Assembly: GCA_002869615.1 (NCBI GenBank)
Contig: PKUH01000001.1
Location: 1 to 64,000, forward strand
Length of the DNA: 64,000 nucleotides
Source: Desulfuromonas sp.
GTDB taxonomy: Bacteria > Desulfobacterota > Desulfuromonadia > Desulfuromonadales > UBA2294
Direction: 5' to 3'
Of the stretch, positions 28,688 through 36,209 are shown piece after piece. The notes below the pieces were generated by a model. That model was given only the letters and a program-made list of their open reading frames with translations, was not told the origin of the DNA and did not search any database. The position numbers were made by a program, and so were the translations under genes. Position 1 is the first letter of the stretch. Each line of letters starts with the position of its first letter.

Positions 28688-28728
28688 CTGAAGATTAGCT
28701 TTACAGGCGATCATTTACAGGAGGTTCT

Positions 28729-29385
28729 ATGAGAGAATTACAAAACCTGTTTAATAGAAACAAAACGTGGGCAGAACGGGTCAAGAAGGAAGATCCCGAT
28801 TTTTTTACCCTGCTTTCAAAACAACAGGCGCCGGAATATCTCTGGATCGGCTGTTCCGACAGCCGGGTTTCAGCCGATGCAATTGTTGATCTGATGCCCG
28901 GCGACATTTTTGTTCATCGCAACATTGCCAACCTGGTTATCCACACCGACCTTAACTGCCTGAGTGTGATCCAATATGCCGTCGAGGTCCTCAAGGTCAA
29001 GCACATCATCGTCTGCGGCCACTATGGCTGCGGTGGCGTGAAAGCAACCATGGAAGACGCCCGGCACGGTCTGATCGACAACTGGCTGTGCCACATCCAT
29101 GATATCAAACGTAAATACAAGGAATTCTTCAATAAAATAACAAGTGAGCAGAAAAAATTCGAGCACCTTTGTGAATTGAACATTATCGAGCAAGTCGCCA
29201 ATATCTGTGAGACAACTATTGTCAAGGACGCCTGGCGCAAAGAGCAGAAGTTGACCGTTCATGGCTGGATTTACCGCCTTGAGGACGGAATTATTCGCGA
29301 TCTTGATGCGACTGTCGGATTCAACCAACCCCACGAACAGATAATCGAAGAAGCTGTTAAAAAGATTCTTGTCAAAAGAGATTAG
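28729..29385 (+). CDS. can: Beta-class carbonic anhydrase
   Basis: 218 residues. It interconverts CO2 and bicarbonate. Zinc ligands and catalytic dyad are visible: WIGCSDSRVSADAIVDL (Cys, Asp/Arg) and VCGHYGCGGVKA (His, Cys), with VHRNIANLV between. GGAGG lies close to the ATG. The next gene (tag) starts two bases after the stop, so the two are co-transcribed. Bicarbonate supply would fit an anaerobe with carboxylating ferredoxin enzymes, but that is inference. Confidence 0.95.
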   Translation: MRELQNLFNRNKTWAERVKKEDPDFFTLLSKQQAPEYLWIGCSDSRVSADAIVDLMPGDIFVHRNIANLVIHTDLNCLSVIQYAVEVLKVKHIIVCGHYGCGGVKATMEDARHGLIDNWLCHIHDIKRKYKEFFNKITSEQKKFEHLCELNIIEQVANICETTIVKDAWRKEQKLTVHGWIYRLEDGIIRDLDATVGFNQPHEQIIEEAVKKILVKRD

Positions 29386-29387
29386 AC

Positions 29388-29954
29388 ATGCCCCTCAACC
29401 GCTGTAAATGGGCAGGAGAAGACCCCCTGATGGTTGCTTATCATGACTCTGAATGGGGTGTCCCGGTTCATGACGACCGTTTACTGTTCGAGTTCCTCAT
29501 TCTGGAAGGCGCCCAGGCCGGTCTTTCCTGGCAGACCATCCTTAACAAGCGAGAGGGATATCGGCAGGTGTTTGCCGATTTTGATCCGGTCCGGATTGCT
29601 GAATTTACACCCGATACCGAGGAAGCGTTACGCAAAAATCCGGCAATTATCCGCAACCGGCTAAAAATTTCATCAGCGGTCAGTAATGCGCAGGCATTTT
29701 TGAAAATCCAGGAAGCATTCGGCAGTTTTGATCGGTATCTCTGGAGTTTTTTCGATGCGCTGCCAATACAAAACAGCTGGCAGAACTGGCGTGAGATTCC
29801 GGCCCAGACTCCGGAATCTGAACTCCTCAGCAAGGATCTCAAAAAACGCGGCTTCCGTTTTGTCGGACCGACGATCTGCTATGCCTTCATGCAAGCAGTC
29901 GGCATGGTCAATGATCACACCACCGACTGTTTTCGATATACTGAGCTTACGTAA
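29388..29954 (+). CDS. tag: DNA-3-methyladenine glycosylase I
   Basis: 188 residues, standard Tag length. It excises 3-methyladenine from alkylated DNA. Signature segments: RCKWAGEDPLMVAYHDSEWG, FEFLILEGAQAGLSWQTIL with Glu and Trp of the base pocket, FRFVGPTICYAFMQAVGMVNDH with the C-terminal zinc-binding His, and an N-terminal Cys. Directly downstream of the carbonic anhydrase gene. Confidence 0.95.
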   Translation: MPLNRCKWAGEDPLMVAYHDSEWGVPVHDDRLLFEFLILEGAQAGLSWQTILNKREGYRQVFADFDPVRIAEFTPDTEEALRKNPAIIRNRLKISSAVSNAQAFLKIQEAFGSFDRYLWSFFDALPIQNSWQNWREIPAQTPESELLSKDLKKRGFRFVGPTICYAFMQAVGMVNDHTTDCFRYTELT

Positions 29955-30159
29955 GGTACCGATCTGTTCGTCACCCCACCTTAAGACTTATTGCGAAGCC
30001 GTTCACAACAATCAGCTCACCCGGTCAATCCTTTAAGAAAAATAAATCAGAAAAGATAAACGCTCCTGTTTGAAAAAATTACCGTTATCATTCAGTACTT
30101 TTCAAATCGTATAAGCATTACTAATACATCCATAAAAAGTTTTAATTTGCTTTTCATTG

Positions 30160-30188
30160 TTAGCAAGAACTAATCTTCTGCGCATAAT
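30160..30188 (+). promoter_or_regulatory. Weak candidate promoter of the tandem riboswitch transcript
   Basis: TTAGCA (30160-30165), a 17-base spacer and CATAAT (30183-30188). It would start RNA near 30195, just at the 5' strand of the first aptamer. Bases 29955-30159 upstream hold nothing I can recognise. Confidence 0.4.
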
Positions 30189-30193
30189 ATTTT

Positions 30194-30275
30194 GTCTGTA
30201 AAAGCCAAACCAATCGTGAGATTGGGACGGAATGCCACGGGTCTTCAATTTGAAGATCGCCGGGCTGCCAGGACT
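30194..30275 (+). promoter_or_regulatory. GEMM-class cyclic-dinucleotide riboswitch, copy 1
   Basis: The conserved GEMM-I core can be read: CCAAACCA, a stem CCAATC-GTGA-GATTGG with GNRA loop, GGGACGG, TGCCACGG, a second stem GGTCTTCAA / TTGAAGAT and the closing GCCGGGCTGCC. Aligned to Vibrio Vc2, base 20 is G, as in c-di-GMP aptamers, and the 21-46 pair is C-G in place of Vc2's G-C, a compensatory change. The closing stem 3' strand overlaps the terminator 5' strand, so ligand would favour read-through (inference). Confidence 0.85.
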
Positions 30276-30302
30276 TCATTAAACATGAATCCTGGTTTTT
30301 TT
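30268..30302 (+). terminator. Terminator of riboswitch copy 1
   Basis: Stem between CCAGGACTTCAT and ATGAATCCTGG, followed by seven T. Its left arm shares CCAGGA with the 3' end of aptamer 1, giving mutually exclusive structures. Confidence 0.8.
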
Positions 30303-30307
30303 ATTGG

Positions 30308-30392
30308 CATAAACCTGAAAAGACCAAACCATTCGCGAGATTGGGACGGAGAGCCACGGATCTTCAATTTGAAGATAGCCGGGCCGCCAGGG
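30308..30392 (+). promoter_or_regulatory. GEMM-class cyclic-dinucleotide riboswitch, copy 2
   Basis: A second copy with the same order: ACCAAACCA, GCGA-capped stem, GGGACGG, GAGCCACGG, stem ATCTTCAA / TTGAAGAT and GCCGGGCCGCC. In the Vc2 alignment base 20 is A, the identity associated with 3',3'-cGAMP-selective GEMM-Ib aptamers described from Geobacter, and pair 21-46 is again C-G. The 5' CCTG can pair with CAGG at the 3' end as P1, in competition with terminator 2. Confidence 0.85.
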
Positions 30393-30418
30393 AACTGAAC
30401 AGTTGCCTGGTTTTTTTT
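30387..30418 (+). terminator. Terminator of riboswitch copy 2
   Basis: Eleven-base stem CCAGGGAACTG / CAGTTGCCTGG with one mismatch, then eight T. It lies 115 bases upstream of the regulated start codon; transcripts must pass both terminators. Confidence 0.85.
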
Positions 30419-30533
30419 GGCCACAAGAAAGGAGGTAAAGAAAAAGGCTGACAAAAAAACCGGGAACTCTTCAGGGAGTGCGTTCAATCAATTTTATTTT
30501 GATGAAAACCAAACTAAACGGGAGGAAAAAACA

Positions 30534-31973
30534 ATGCACAAAATTCGTTTTTCAATCAAAATGGCCAGCCTGTTTGCAGCCATTTCCCTGGCGATCACCC
30601 CCGCCGTCCTGGCCGATACCATTACCAGTTGGGACATGTCGGACGTTTCTCCGATGGCGCCCACCAATGTAACAGATCCAGATTTCGTTTTTGACATTTA
30701 CAATTACATTGAACCGGGCTCACTGGTCGACCCTAACACCGGAGCGGTTGCAACCGGCGGCTTCATGCCAAGCGGCTATGCAAAATATTCCGGCGGCGTA
30801 AATTATCTGCCGAACGGCGCCATGACCTGGAAAGAACGTGACACCCAGGGCCCTGGCCTGAGTGTTGTAACCGGCGATAACGTGACCGGCGCCAACTGTA
30901 TCATGTCGGCCGGCTGGAACCCCGATTCGACTCCTACGGCAACCCAGATGAGTGACTGGTGGGGTGTTGACCTCAAGCAGTGTTCTGATCCGTGGCAATC
31001 GAGCAAACGCTTTAAAGTCGTCAGCTACAACCTTGATGCCCCGGTCGACCTGGTCTTCAACGTCTCCGCCAACGGTCAGGAGGATATCTACCGTGTCCTG
31101 CAGAAATATGGCAACCAGACCGGTCAGCGTGTTTCAGGCTACACCCAGCAGCTCGGTTTCGGCACTGGCGCCAATTTCGTTGAGGCTGCCCCCGGTCAGG
31201 GTCTGGCATATACTTTGAAGAACGGCACCAAGCACGACAACAATGATCCGACCCCGAGCTCCATGGCGAATCAGGGCGAACTTGATTCCCTGGTCGCCCA
31301 CGGCCTCTTTGGTGCACCAGACAAACACCACACATCGGCCGGCTACTTTAATCCGTACGTTCGTGCCAACTTTGGCCTGCTGGCCGGTGAAACCCACATC
31401 AACACCACCGGCATGCATCCGGTTCACACCGACCTGTTCGGCGAGTGGATGCCTTCAAGCAATCTCAAAGGCGCCATTTACTTCGACATGGACGGTATCA
31501 TTTACACAGACAATGCCCTGATGGGTCACTGTGACGGCGCTTTCAATGAAGAAATTGCCCAGACTGTCGGTGCTGCCGAAGGCTGTCAGGGTGAGTGGGT
31601 TACACATCGTGAATCGCTGGTTCCGATCGATAATGGCGACGGTACCTGGACGATTCCGCCTTCCCACGGCGCCGACCCGAGTGACCCTGCTTATGTCCGG
31701 AATGTTATCCCGGCAGATGTTGTTGCATCCTGGGATACAAATCCGCTCTGGATTCCCGGTGACATTGACGATTTTGCCAACGTTAACATTAATGCTTACA
31801 TCTCAGTCGGTAACGCTGCCAGCTGGCCGACTGCCGATGCCGCAGGCAACGCCAGCTTCACCATGCGTATTACCCCGACCTTTGATGCGGCGACTGCCAC
31901 AACTGAGCCTGGCACTTCCGCTCCTGAAGATTTCATCGTCTTCATCGAAGCGCCGACCACGGTTGTACAGTAG
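30534..31973 (+). CDS. Secreted protein resembling the choice-of-anchor F family, riboswitch-controlled
   Basis: 479 residues with a signal peptide ending ITPAVLA. The mature part opens TITSWDMSDVSP and has AMTWKERDTQGPGLSVV, ANCIMSAGWNPD, QCSDPWQSSKRFKVVSYNL and QLGFGTGANFVEAA. I recall these blocks from proteins annotated choice-of-anchor F; I cannot confirm this without a search. It ends without an obvious LPXTG or PEP-CTERM anchor. Two HxxxH-like patches (HHTSAGYF, MHPVHTDLFGEW) could bind metal. It starts at 30534 (GGGAGG nine bases upstream). The tandem riboswitch makes it a likely cyclic-dinucleotide-controlled surface or biofilm protein (inference). Confidence 0.75.
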   Translation: MHKIRFSIKMASLFAAISLAITPAVLADTITSWDMSDVSPMAPTNVTDPDFVFDIYNYIEPGSLVDPNTGAVATGGFMPSGYAKYSGGVNYLPNGAMTWKERDTQGPGLSVVTGDNVTGANCIMSAGWNPDSTPTATQMSDWWGVDLKQCSDPWQSSKRFKVVSYNLDAPVDLVFNVSANGQEDIYRVLQKYGNQTGQRVSGYTQQLGFGTGANFVEAAPGQGLAYTLKNGTKHDNNDPTPSSMANQGELDSLVAHGLFGAPDKHHTSAGYFNPYVRANFGLLAGETHINTTGMHPVHTDLFGEWMPSSNLKGAIYFDMDGIIYTDNALMGHCDGAFNEEIAQTVGAAEGCQGEWVTHRESLVPIDNGDGTWTIPPSHGADPSDPAYVRNVIPADVVASWDTNPLWIPGDIDDFANVNINAYISVGNAASWPTADAAGNASFTMRITPTFDAATATTEPGTSAPEDFIVFIEAPTTVVQ

Positions 31974-32021
31974 GTATTTAATGTAACGTAAAGCAAACTG
32001 GATATTTATCTGGAGGATAAA

Positions 32022-32447
32022 ATGAGAACAACGAAACTTATTATAATGGTGATGATCTTCGCATTCGCATGTGCCACCATGGCCCACGCCGGCTTGCAAG
32101 TTCAACAAAGCCAATCGGTTAACTTCACCGCTTCTGTTGAAAACAATACCGACAACAGTGTACCGGCAGCTGTTAAGCTGACCGGTTTCGATGACCGCGG
32201 CACAGTCATTGGCCACCTCTGCCAGCAAGCATGGTTGAGCGAAGGAAGGACAACTGATGTCGACTTTTCCTGGCAAGCACCAGCTTATGCCACCGGAGTT
32301 TACTGGACCTCCAAGGTTGAGGTAAACGGAGATTGTCCAAATAGTAATAATTCAACTTATGACGATGACCATCACGACGATGACGATGACCATCACGACG
32401 ATGACGATGACCATCATGACGATGACGATGACCATCATGACGATTGA
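32022..32447 (+). CDS. Small exported protein with Asp/His-rich repeat tail
   Basis: 141 residues: signal peptide ending ACATMAHA, an 80-residue globular part (residues about 25-110, rich in beta-strand patterns such as VNFTASVENNTDNSV, with two cysteines in HLCQQ and GDCPN that could form a disulfide), then a tail of four perfect DDDHHDD repeats. I know no matching family. The tail should bind divalent metals strongly. GGAGG lies seven bases before the ATG. It starts 48 bases after the riboswitch-controlled gene with no terminator between, so it is probably in that transcript. Confidence 0.8.
   Translation: MRTTKLIIMVMIFAFACATMAHAGLQVQQSQSVNFTASVENNTDNSVPAAVKLTGFDDRGTVIGHLCQQAWLSEGRTTDVDFSWQAPAYATGVYWTSKVEVNGDCPNSNNSTYDDDHHDDDDDHHDDDDDHHDDDDDHHDD
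32361..32444 (+). repeat. Four tandem 21-bp repeats encoding DDDHHDD
   Basis: Exactly four head-to-tail 21-bp units fill 84 bases up to the stop codon. Units 1-2 and 3-4 differ from each other by one silent C/T change in the second His codon, suggesting recent two-step duplication. Confidence 0.95.
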
Positions 32448-32470
32448 TCATCAGCAATCGGAAATTCATA

Positions 32471-32505
32471 AAAAATCCCGGCAAGCAATTGCCGGGATTT
32501 TTTAT
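32471..32505 (+). terminator. Rho-independent terminator after the Asp/His-tail gene
   Basis: Perfect 14-bp stem AAAAATCCCGGCAA / TTGCCGGGATTTTT with a GCAA loop. Confidence 0.9.
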
Positions 32506-32628
32506 GAAAGTAAAGTCAAGGTTACTGAGAAAACTCGAAATTTGACCTACAAACAATTTACTTGTATTCTAATAAACAAATTTGAAGAAAGTGAAGTTTT
32601 TAATAATTATCTACCGTCGGAGGAAAAA

Positions 32629-33078
32629 ATGGTGAACAGATTCGGAGTCATTTTCGTTTTTTTGCTTACATTGAGTTTTCTCATGCCGACACACTCAACG
32701 GCAGCAGACACGTGGGCGTATTTATCGGTTAAGGATGCCCTGAACAGCTCCTTGGCCAAGGACAAACTCGACCCTTCGCTCTCCTTCTACATGAAGGGCC
32801 AAAAGCATGGAAAAACACGCAATGCCTCACGAGAATACACCGCTAACAAACGCGCCCGAAAGTTCGGACGGTCAGCCGAACAGGCCTGCGAAAATGCATT
32901 TATTTCGGCCTTGCTTGCCTTCCAGGACAGAGCGTCACGTGAAGGTCGAAATGCCGTAATAGATCTTTATTCGGTCACCAAGAATAAAGATTATGTCGAT
33001 CGAGAGAAATATTCCTGTCTTGTTGGCGGGATGATGACGAATGTCGCGCTACGAGGAAAAGTGGCAGATATTAAATAA
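32629..33078 (+). CDS. Conserved periplasmic protein of unknown function
   Basis: 149 residues with a signal peptide (LLTLSFLMPTHSTAA). Mature sequence features: SVKDALNSSLAKDKLDPSLSFYMKGQ, EQACENAFISALLAFQDRA, NAVIDLYSVTKNKD, and a KYSCLVGGMMTNVALRGKV end. This matches a small exported family in gammaproteobacteria that databases often label excinuclease ATPase subunit, which I consider a misnomer; the fold looks like the RcsF/YbjQ type. Two conserved cysteines may form a disulfide. The ATG at 32629 follows GGAGGAAAAA. A terminator separates it from the riboswitch-controlled pair, so its own promoter is expected. Confidence 0.7.
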   Translation: MVNRFGVIFVFLLTLSFLMPTHSTAADTWAYLSVKDALNSSLAKDKLDPSLSFYMKGQKHGKTRNASREYTANKRARKFGRSAEQACENAFISALLAFQDRASREGRNAVIDLYSVTKNKDYVDREKYSCLVGGMMTNVALRGKVADIK

Positions 33079-33088
33079 ATGTTTTTCA

Positions 33089-33135
33089 AAAAAGCAACAG
33101 CCCGGCTCTTCTGCTGAGCCGGGCTGTTGCTTTTT
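33089..33135. terminator. Bidirectional terminator between convergent genes
   Basis: A perfect 20-bp stem (33089-33108 with 33116-33135), A-rich on the left and T-rich on the right, serves both the upstream plus-strand gene and fbp on the minus strand. Confidence 0.93.
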
Positions 33136-33151
33136 CAATCCGTTGTCCGCT

Positions 33152-34099
33152 TCAACCCTCTTCCGCGATAAACTTCTCCAACATTTCGATTTCCGCCTTG
33201 CTCCCGATGAAGATCGGAGCACGATCATCAATTTCCTTCGGCAGATAGTCAAGGATTGGACCCTTGCCGGTCGAGGCCGCACCACCGGCCTGTTCAATCA
33301 AAAAAGCCATTGGATTCAGTTCGTACAAAACACGGAGTTTGCCATCGGGTAGATCACTCAAGTGCGGGTACATGAAGACGCCACCCCGCTTGATCAGAAC
33401 CTGATTGATATCCGGAACAAATCCACCGCTGTAACGGAGCTTGGTTCCGCTGTTTTCCAGATACTGGGCAAACTTCTCGGTGCCGGGAGAGTATTTCGTC
33501 CGGGTACCACCCGGGGCGTAGACCCTGGCCGGACCTTCAAGTTTGATATTCTCTTCGACGAGATCAAATTCCATCAGCAGATTCATCGCAAATTCATGAA
33601 CGCCGTTACCGGTTGATACGACCATAGTGGTTCTCGGACCATACAACACATACAACGCCGCAACCTGGTTGCGCCCCGGTTGCAGAAGGTTGTCACCCTC
33701 ATAAATAGAAACGATCGTTCCAACAGCCAGATTGACATCAACCAGCGATGAACCGTCGAGCGGATCGAAGGCAATCGAATAACGCCCGTTTGTCGGATAT
33801 GTTACCGGTGTAATCTGGTCTACTTCCTCAGAAGCGATATTGGCGACGACGCCGGAATGTATCAGCCGTTTTGTAATAATCCGGTCAGACAACACATCAA
33901 GTGCCAGTTGCTGCTCACCGTAGAGGTTCGATGTTCCGGCAACGCCGAGGTCACCAGTACGGATAGCATTGATAATATATTTCGATGCATTGGCAATCTC
34001 ACAGATAATCCGGGTTAGATCCCGGTCGACCCCTGTTTCGCGTAGATACCGGCGTAGATTGATCTGAAATTTGGTTTGTCCCCGTTCAGTTGATGCCAT
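33152..34099 (-). CDS. fbp: Fructose-1,6-bisphosphatase, class I
   Basis: 315 residues. Removes the 1-phosphate of fructose 1,6-bisphosphate in gluconeogenesis. Class I motifs: VANIASEEVDQI, the metal site IAFDPLDGSSLVDVNLAVGTI, substrate segment KLRYSGGFVPDINQVLIKRGGVFMYP (Arg/Lys/Tyr), and PMAFLIEQAGGAAS. AGGAGG six bases before the ATG. Fits growth on acetate or organic acids, where sugars must be made. Divergent from the small coiled-coil gene. Confidence 0.95.
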   Translation of the reverse strand: MASTERGQTKFQINLRRYLRETGVDRDLTRIICEIANASKYIINAIRTGDLGVAGTSNLYGEQQLALDVLSDRIITKRLIHSGVVANIASEEVDQITPVTYPTNGRYSIAFDPLDGSSLVDVNLAVGTIVSIYEGDNLLQPGRNQVAALYVLYGPRTTMVVSTGNGVHEFAMNLLMEFDLVEENIKLEGPARVYAPGGTRTKYSPGTEKFAQYLENSGTKLRYSGGFVPDINQVLIKRGGVFMYPHLSDLPDGKLRVLYELNPMAFLIEQAGGAASTGKGPILDYLPKEIDDRAPIFIGSKAEIEMLEKFIAEEG

Positions 34100-34180
34100 A
34101 ACTTTCCTCCTGAATTTTCAATCTGTTCAGTTTAATCCAACAGAAGCACCGGAGCAAGGAGAGATATGGAAAAGTTGGTC

Positions 34181-34208
34181 TTGACCCGACACTTACCGGT
34201 GCTATGCT
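34181..34208 (+). promoter_or_regulatory. Sigma-70 promoter for the 34237 gene
   Basis: TTGACC (34181-34186), 16-base spacer, TATGCT (34203-34208), 28 bases upstream of the start codon. Confidence 0.6.
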
Positions 34209-34236
34209 GTAAGAAAGGCAATCAATGGAGGACAAA

Positions 34237-34599
34237 ATGGAAGAGAACAGGGAAGAAAAAAAACAGGAAAACGGCAACATGACGACCGAGAAAATCTGGA
34301 ATTCAACAGTTAAAACCTTCCACTCGGCGACGTTCAAGGCAAATCAGTACAAGCGGATCGTGCAAAAGAAAATTGATCTCAATGCCGTCCAGAAAAAAAT
34401 CAGTGCGGCTCATTCCGACCTCGGCAAACTGATTGACGACATGCGCGAAGCGGGTGAAAAAGCGATCCTGAACAAAGCCGATGTCAGGGCAATGTTCTCC
34501 CAGATCGATTCCCTGAAGCATACGGCAACATCATTGGTCGAAGAGATTGAGCTGATCAAGTCCGAAGAGGAACCGACGGAACCGGAAGAAGTTAACTGA
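34237..34599 (+). CDS. Small cytoplasmic coiled-coil protein, unknown function
   Basis: 120 residues, charged, no signal peptide or membrane segment. The middle (YKRIVQKKIDLNAVQKKISAAHSDLGKLIDDMREAG) and end (MFSQIDSLKHTATSLVEEIE) have strong heptad character, then an acidic tail. I do not recognise a family; the layout resembles small helical stress- or envelope-associated proteins. GGAGG stands five bases before the ATG at 34237. It has its own promoter and terminator, so it is monocistronic and likely well expressed. Confidence 0.75.
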   Translation: MEENREEKKQENGNMTTEKIWNSTVKTFHSATFKANQYKRIVQKKIDLNAVQKKISAAHSDLGKLIDDMREAGEKAILNKADVRAMFSQIDSLKHTATSLVEEIELIKSEEEPTEPEEVN

Positions 34600-34624
34600 C
34601 GCCGCATTCATCAGCCTTTTCATA

Positions 34625-34654
34625 AAAAAACCCCTTCTTGCGAAGGGGTTTTTT
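34625..34654. terminator. Bidirectional terminator between convergent small genes
   Basis: Stem AAAAAACCCCTTC / GAAGGGGTTTTTT, loop TTGC. It serves the coiled-coil gene and the minus-strand 62-residue gene. Confidence 0.9.
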
Positions 34655-34672
34655 GACTCATGGTGTCGTCTG

Positions 34673-34861
34673 TCAGCGTCTGTGTTTCTTTCCTTTCGGC
34701 ACACTGTGGAGATGTGAATCCTTGTACTCACGATCCCGTTTTTTCATTGACTCCTGAATACTCTCTTCCACTTCAGCCATCTCACCAGCATGTGCATCCA
34801 TAATCTCAAGGTCGGCATCCAGGCGGGATAGTTTGTCCGGATCAGATTTCGTCTCTGCCAT
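34673..34861 (-). CDS. Small charged helical protein, unknown function
   Basis: 62 residues: acidic N-terminal half (DLEIMDAHAGEMAEVEES) and a strongly basic end (KGKKHRR). No known domain. It is supported as a real gene by GAGGAGG seven bases before the ATG and by the shared terminator just past its stop. Confidence 0.65.
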   Translation of the reverse strand: MAETKSDPDKLSRLDADLEIMDAHAGEMAEVEESIQESMKKRDREYKDSHLHSVPKGKKHRR

Positions 34862-35012
34862 GTAACCTCCTCGTGCAACTGGGCCCGCCGAAACAGACCG
34901 TTATTCCGGACAGGCGTTAAAAAAACTCTGAAAACCATAATACCTTACACCTAAAATATAACTGCTGAAACCGACGAAACAACCCCTAACCTGCTGTTTT
35001 ATTGAGAAAAAA

Positions 35013-36209
35013 TTACAACCCGGCACGCCATTCCTCGACCAGGGTCGGAAAATCAAGACCGAAACCATTGAAAACACTGGCAAATGCCTCTGGGGTAGCA
35101 AGGCCACGGCCATAAGCATTCAATAAGTCCTTCAAACTGTGCCACCCGAATTGATTGACCAGGTATGCCACGAAAGAAAAACTCTGTTCATAAGCAAGCA
35201 ATGCCTGTCGACGTTCAAAGCGGTCAAAACTCTGTTCAAGCTCCGCGAAACCGAGGAGTTTTCCTTGCGCAATCGCTTCGGAAAAATGGGTGCTCCGCGA
35301 TCGTGGATGGTTCTCGGCAGTCATCGCCGTACCTTCATAAATCCAGGCTGGAGCCCGGCCACGGCTTATCTGCTGTGCAAGAAAATGATTGTATTCGTGC
35401 GTAAGGATACGATCAAGATCGGCCGCTTCAACGCGGCGGGTGCCGATTGGAATCCGGATTTTCCCGTCAAACCGTCCGGCCGACCAGGCCGGAGCACCGG
35501 TTGTCATATCGTAATCATCTCGAGAATAAAGAATTACCTGCACTGTTTTCTGCGGATAATGATTCAGCAGCGATCCCTGCTCGGCATAAGCAACCTGCAG
35601 GATTTCGATAACCCTGTCTGCAAGCTCGGCATGGGTTCGCTCATCAAAAGTGACGGTGAAAATTGAGTTAACGTCCTGCACCATCGCCTCTTCAACTTCT
35701 ATTTCTCGCTGTACCTGTTTAATCTGTTTTTGAAGATCAAGGTCGCCTGGAGAGATCTGTTGCGCTTTTATCAACACATCACGGGCTGCCGGAAGGTTCC
35801 CTGCCTGATAATATAAATCACCCAGTCGGCGTACAGGCAAATCGGAAGCAGGTAGTTGGCTGACAGCTTCAAGCAGGTATTTTTCGGCCAGCAGTTCATC
35901 TCCGCTCCGTGCATAAAGATCACCCAGAAGCAGGCTGAAGCGACCATCGTCGGGAGCCAGTTTGCGCCCGGAATTAAGGTACCTGACCGCTGTCGCGTTA
36001 TCACCTTGCTCAATCGATTTCCGGGCGGAGACAAGATATAGCTCAGCCATTCCGGCCTCGTCGGTTACTGACGAATGGTCATTGCCGTCCCGGTTATCAC
36101 GGAATTCATCGTAGTTCTGGCGAACAATCGGACTGTCGGCAAAAACAGTACCTGAGACAATTATAGAGGCGCAGAAAAAGAGAAACGTAAAACCGACACA
36201 CCGCTTCAT
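35013..36209 (-). CDS. Exported TPR protein with peptidase-MA-like metalloprotease domain
   Basis: 398 residues: signal peptide ending SGTVFA, two or three TPR units (residues about 55-165, for example AVRYLNSGRKLAPDDGRFSL), and a C-terminal gluzincin-like domain with the zinc motif THEYNHFL (HExxH form), then PAWIYEGTAM supplying a downstream Glu. This is the Peptidase_MA_2 arrangement, in which TPRs precede the protease. Likely a periplasmic processing protease; no substrate can be named. Its start overlaps the stop of the inositol-phosphatase gene by four bases. Confidence 0.85.
   Translation of the reverse strand: MKRCVGFTFLFFCASIIVSGTVFADSPIVRQNYDEFRDNRDGNDHSSVTDEAGMAELYLVSARKSIEQGDNATAVRYLNSGRKLAPDDGRFSLLLGDLYARSGDELLAEKYLLEAVSQLPASDLPVRRLGDLYYQAGNLPAARDVLIKAQQISPGDLDLQKQIKQVQREIEVEEAMVQDVNSIFTVTFDERTHAELADRVIEILQVAYAEQGSLLNHYPQKTVQVILYSRDDYDMTTGAPAWSAGRFDGKIRIPIGTRRVEAADLDRILTHEYNHFLAQQISRGRAPAWIYEGTAMTAENHPRSRSTHFSEAIAQGKLLGFAELEQSFDRFERRQALLAYEQSFSFVAYLVNQFGWHSLKDLLNAYGRGLATPEAFASVFNGFGLDFPTLVEEWRAGL

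Noticed and set aside
30194-30418. Repeated unit at 30.2-30.4 kb as a CRISPR or mobile-element repeat
   Set aside because: There are only two copies, they fold as GEMM aptamers with terminators, and there are no spacers or cas genes.
32629-33078. Excinuclease ATPase subunit label for the small exported protein
   Set aside because: The protein has a signal peptide and no P-loop or zinc finger; the label is a database misnomer for this family.
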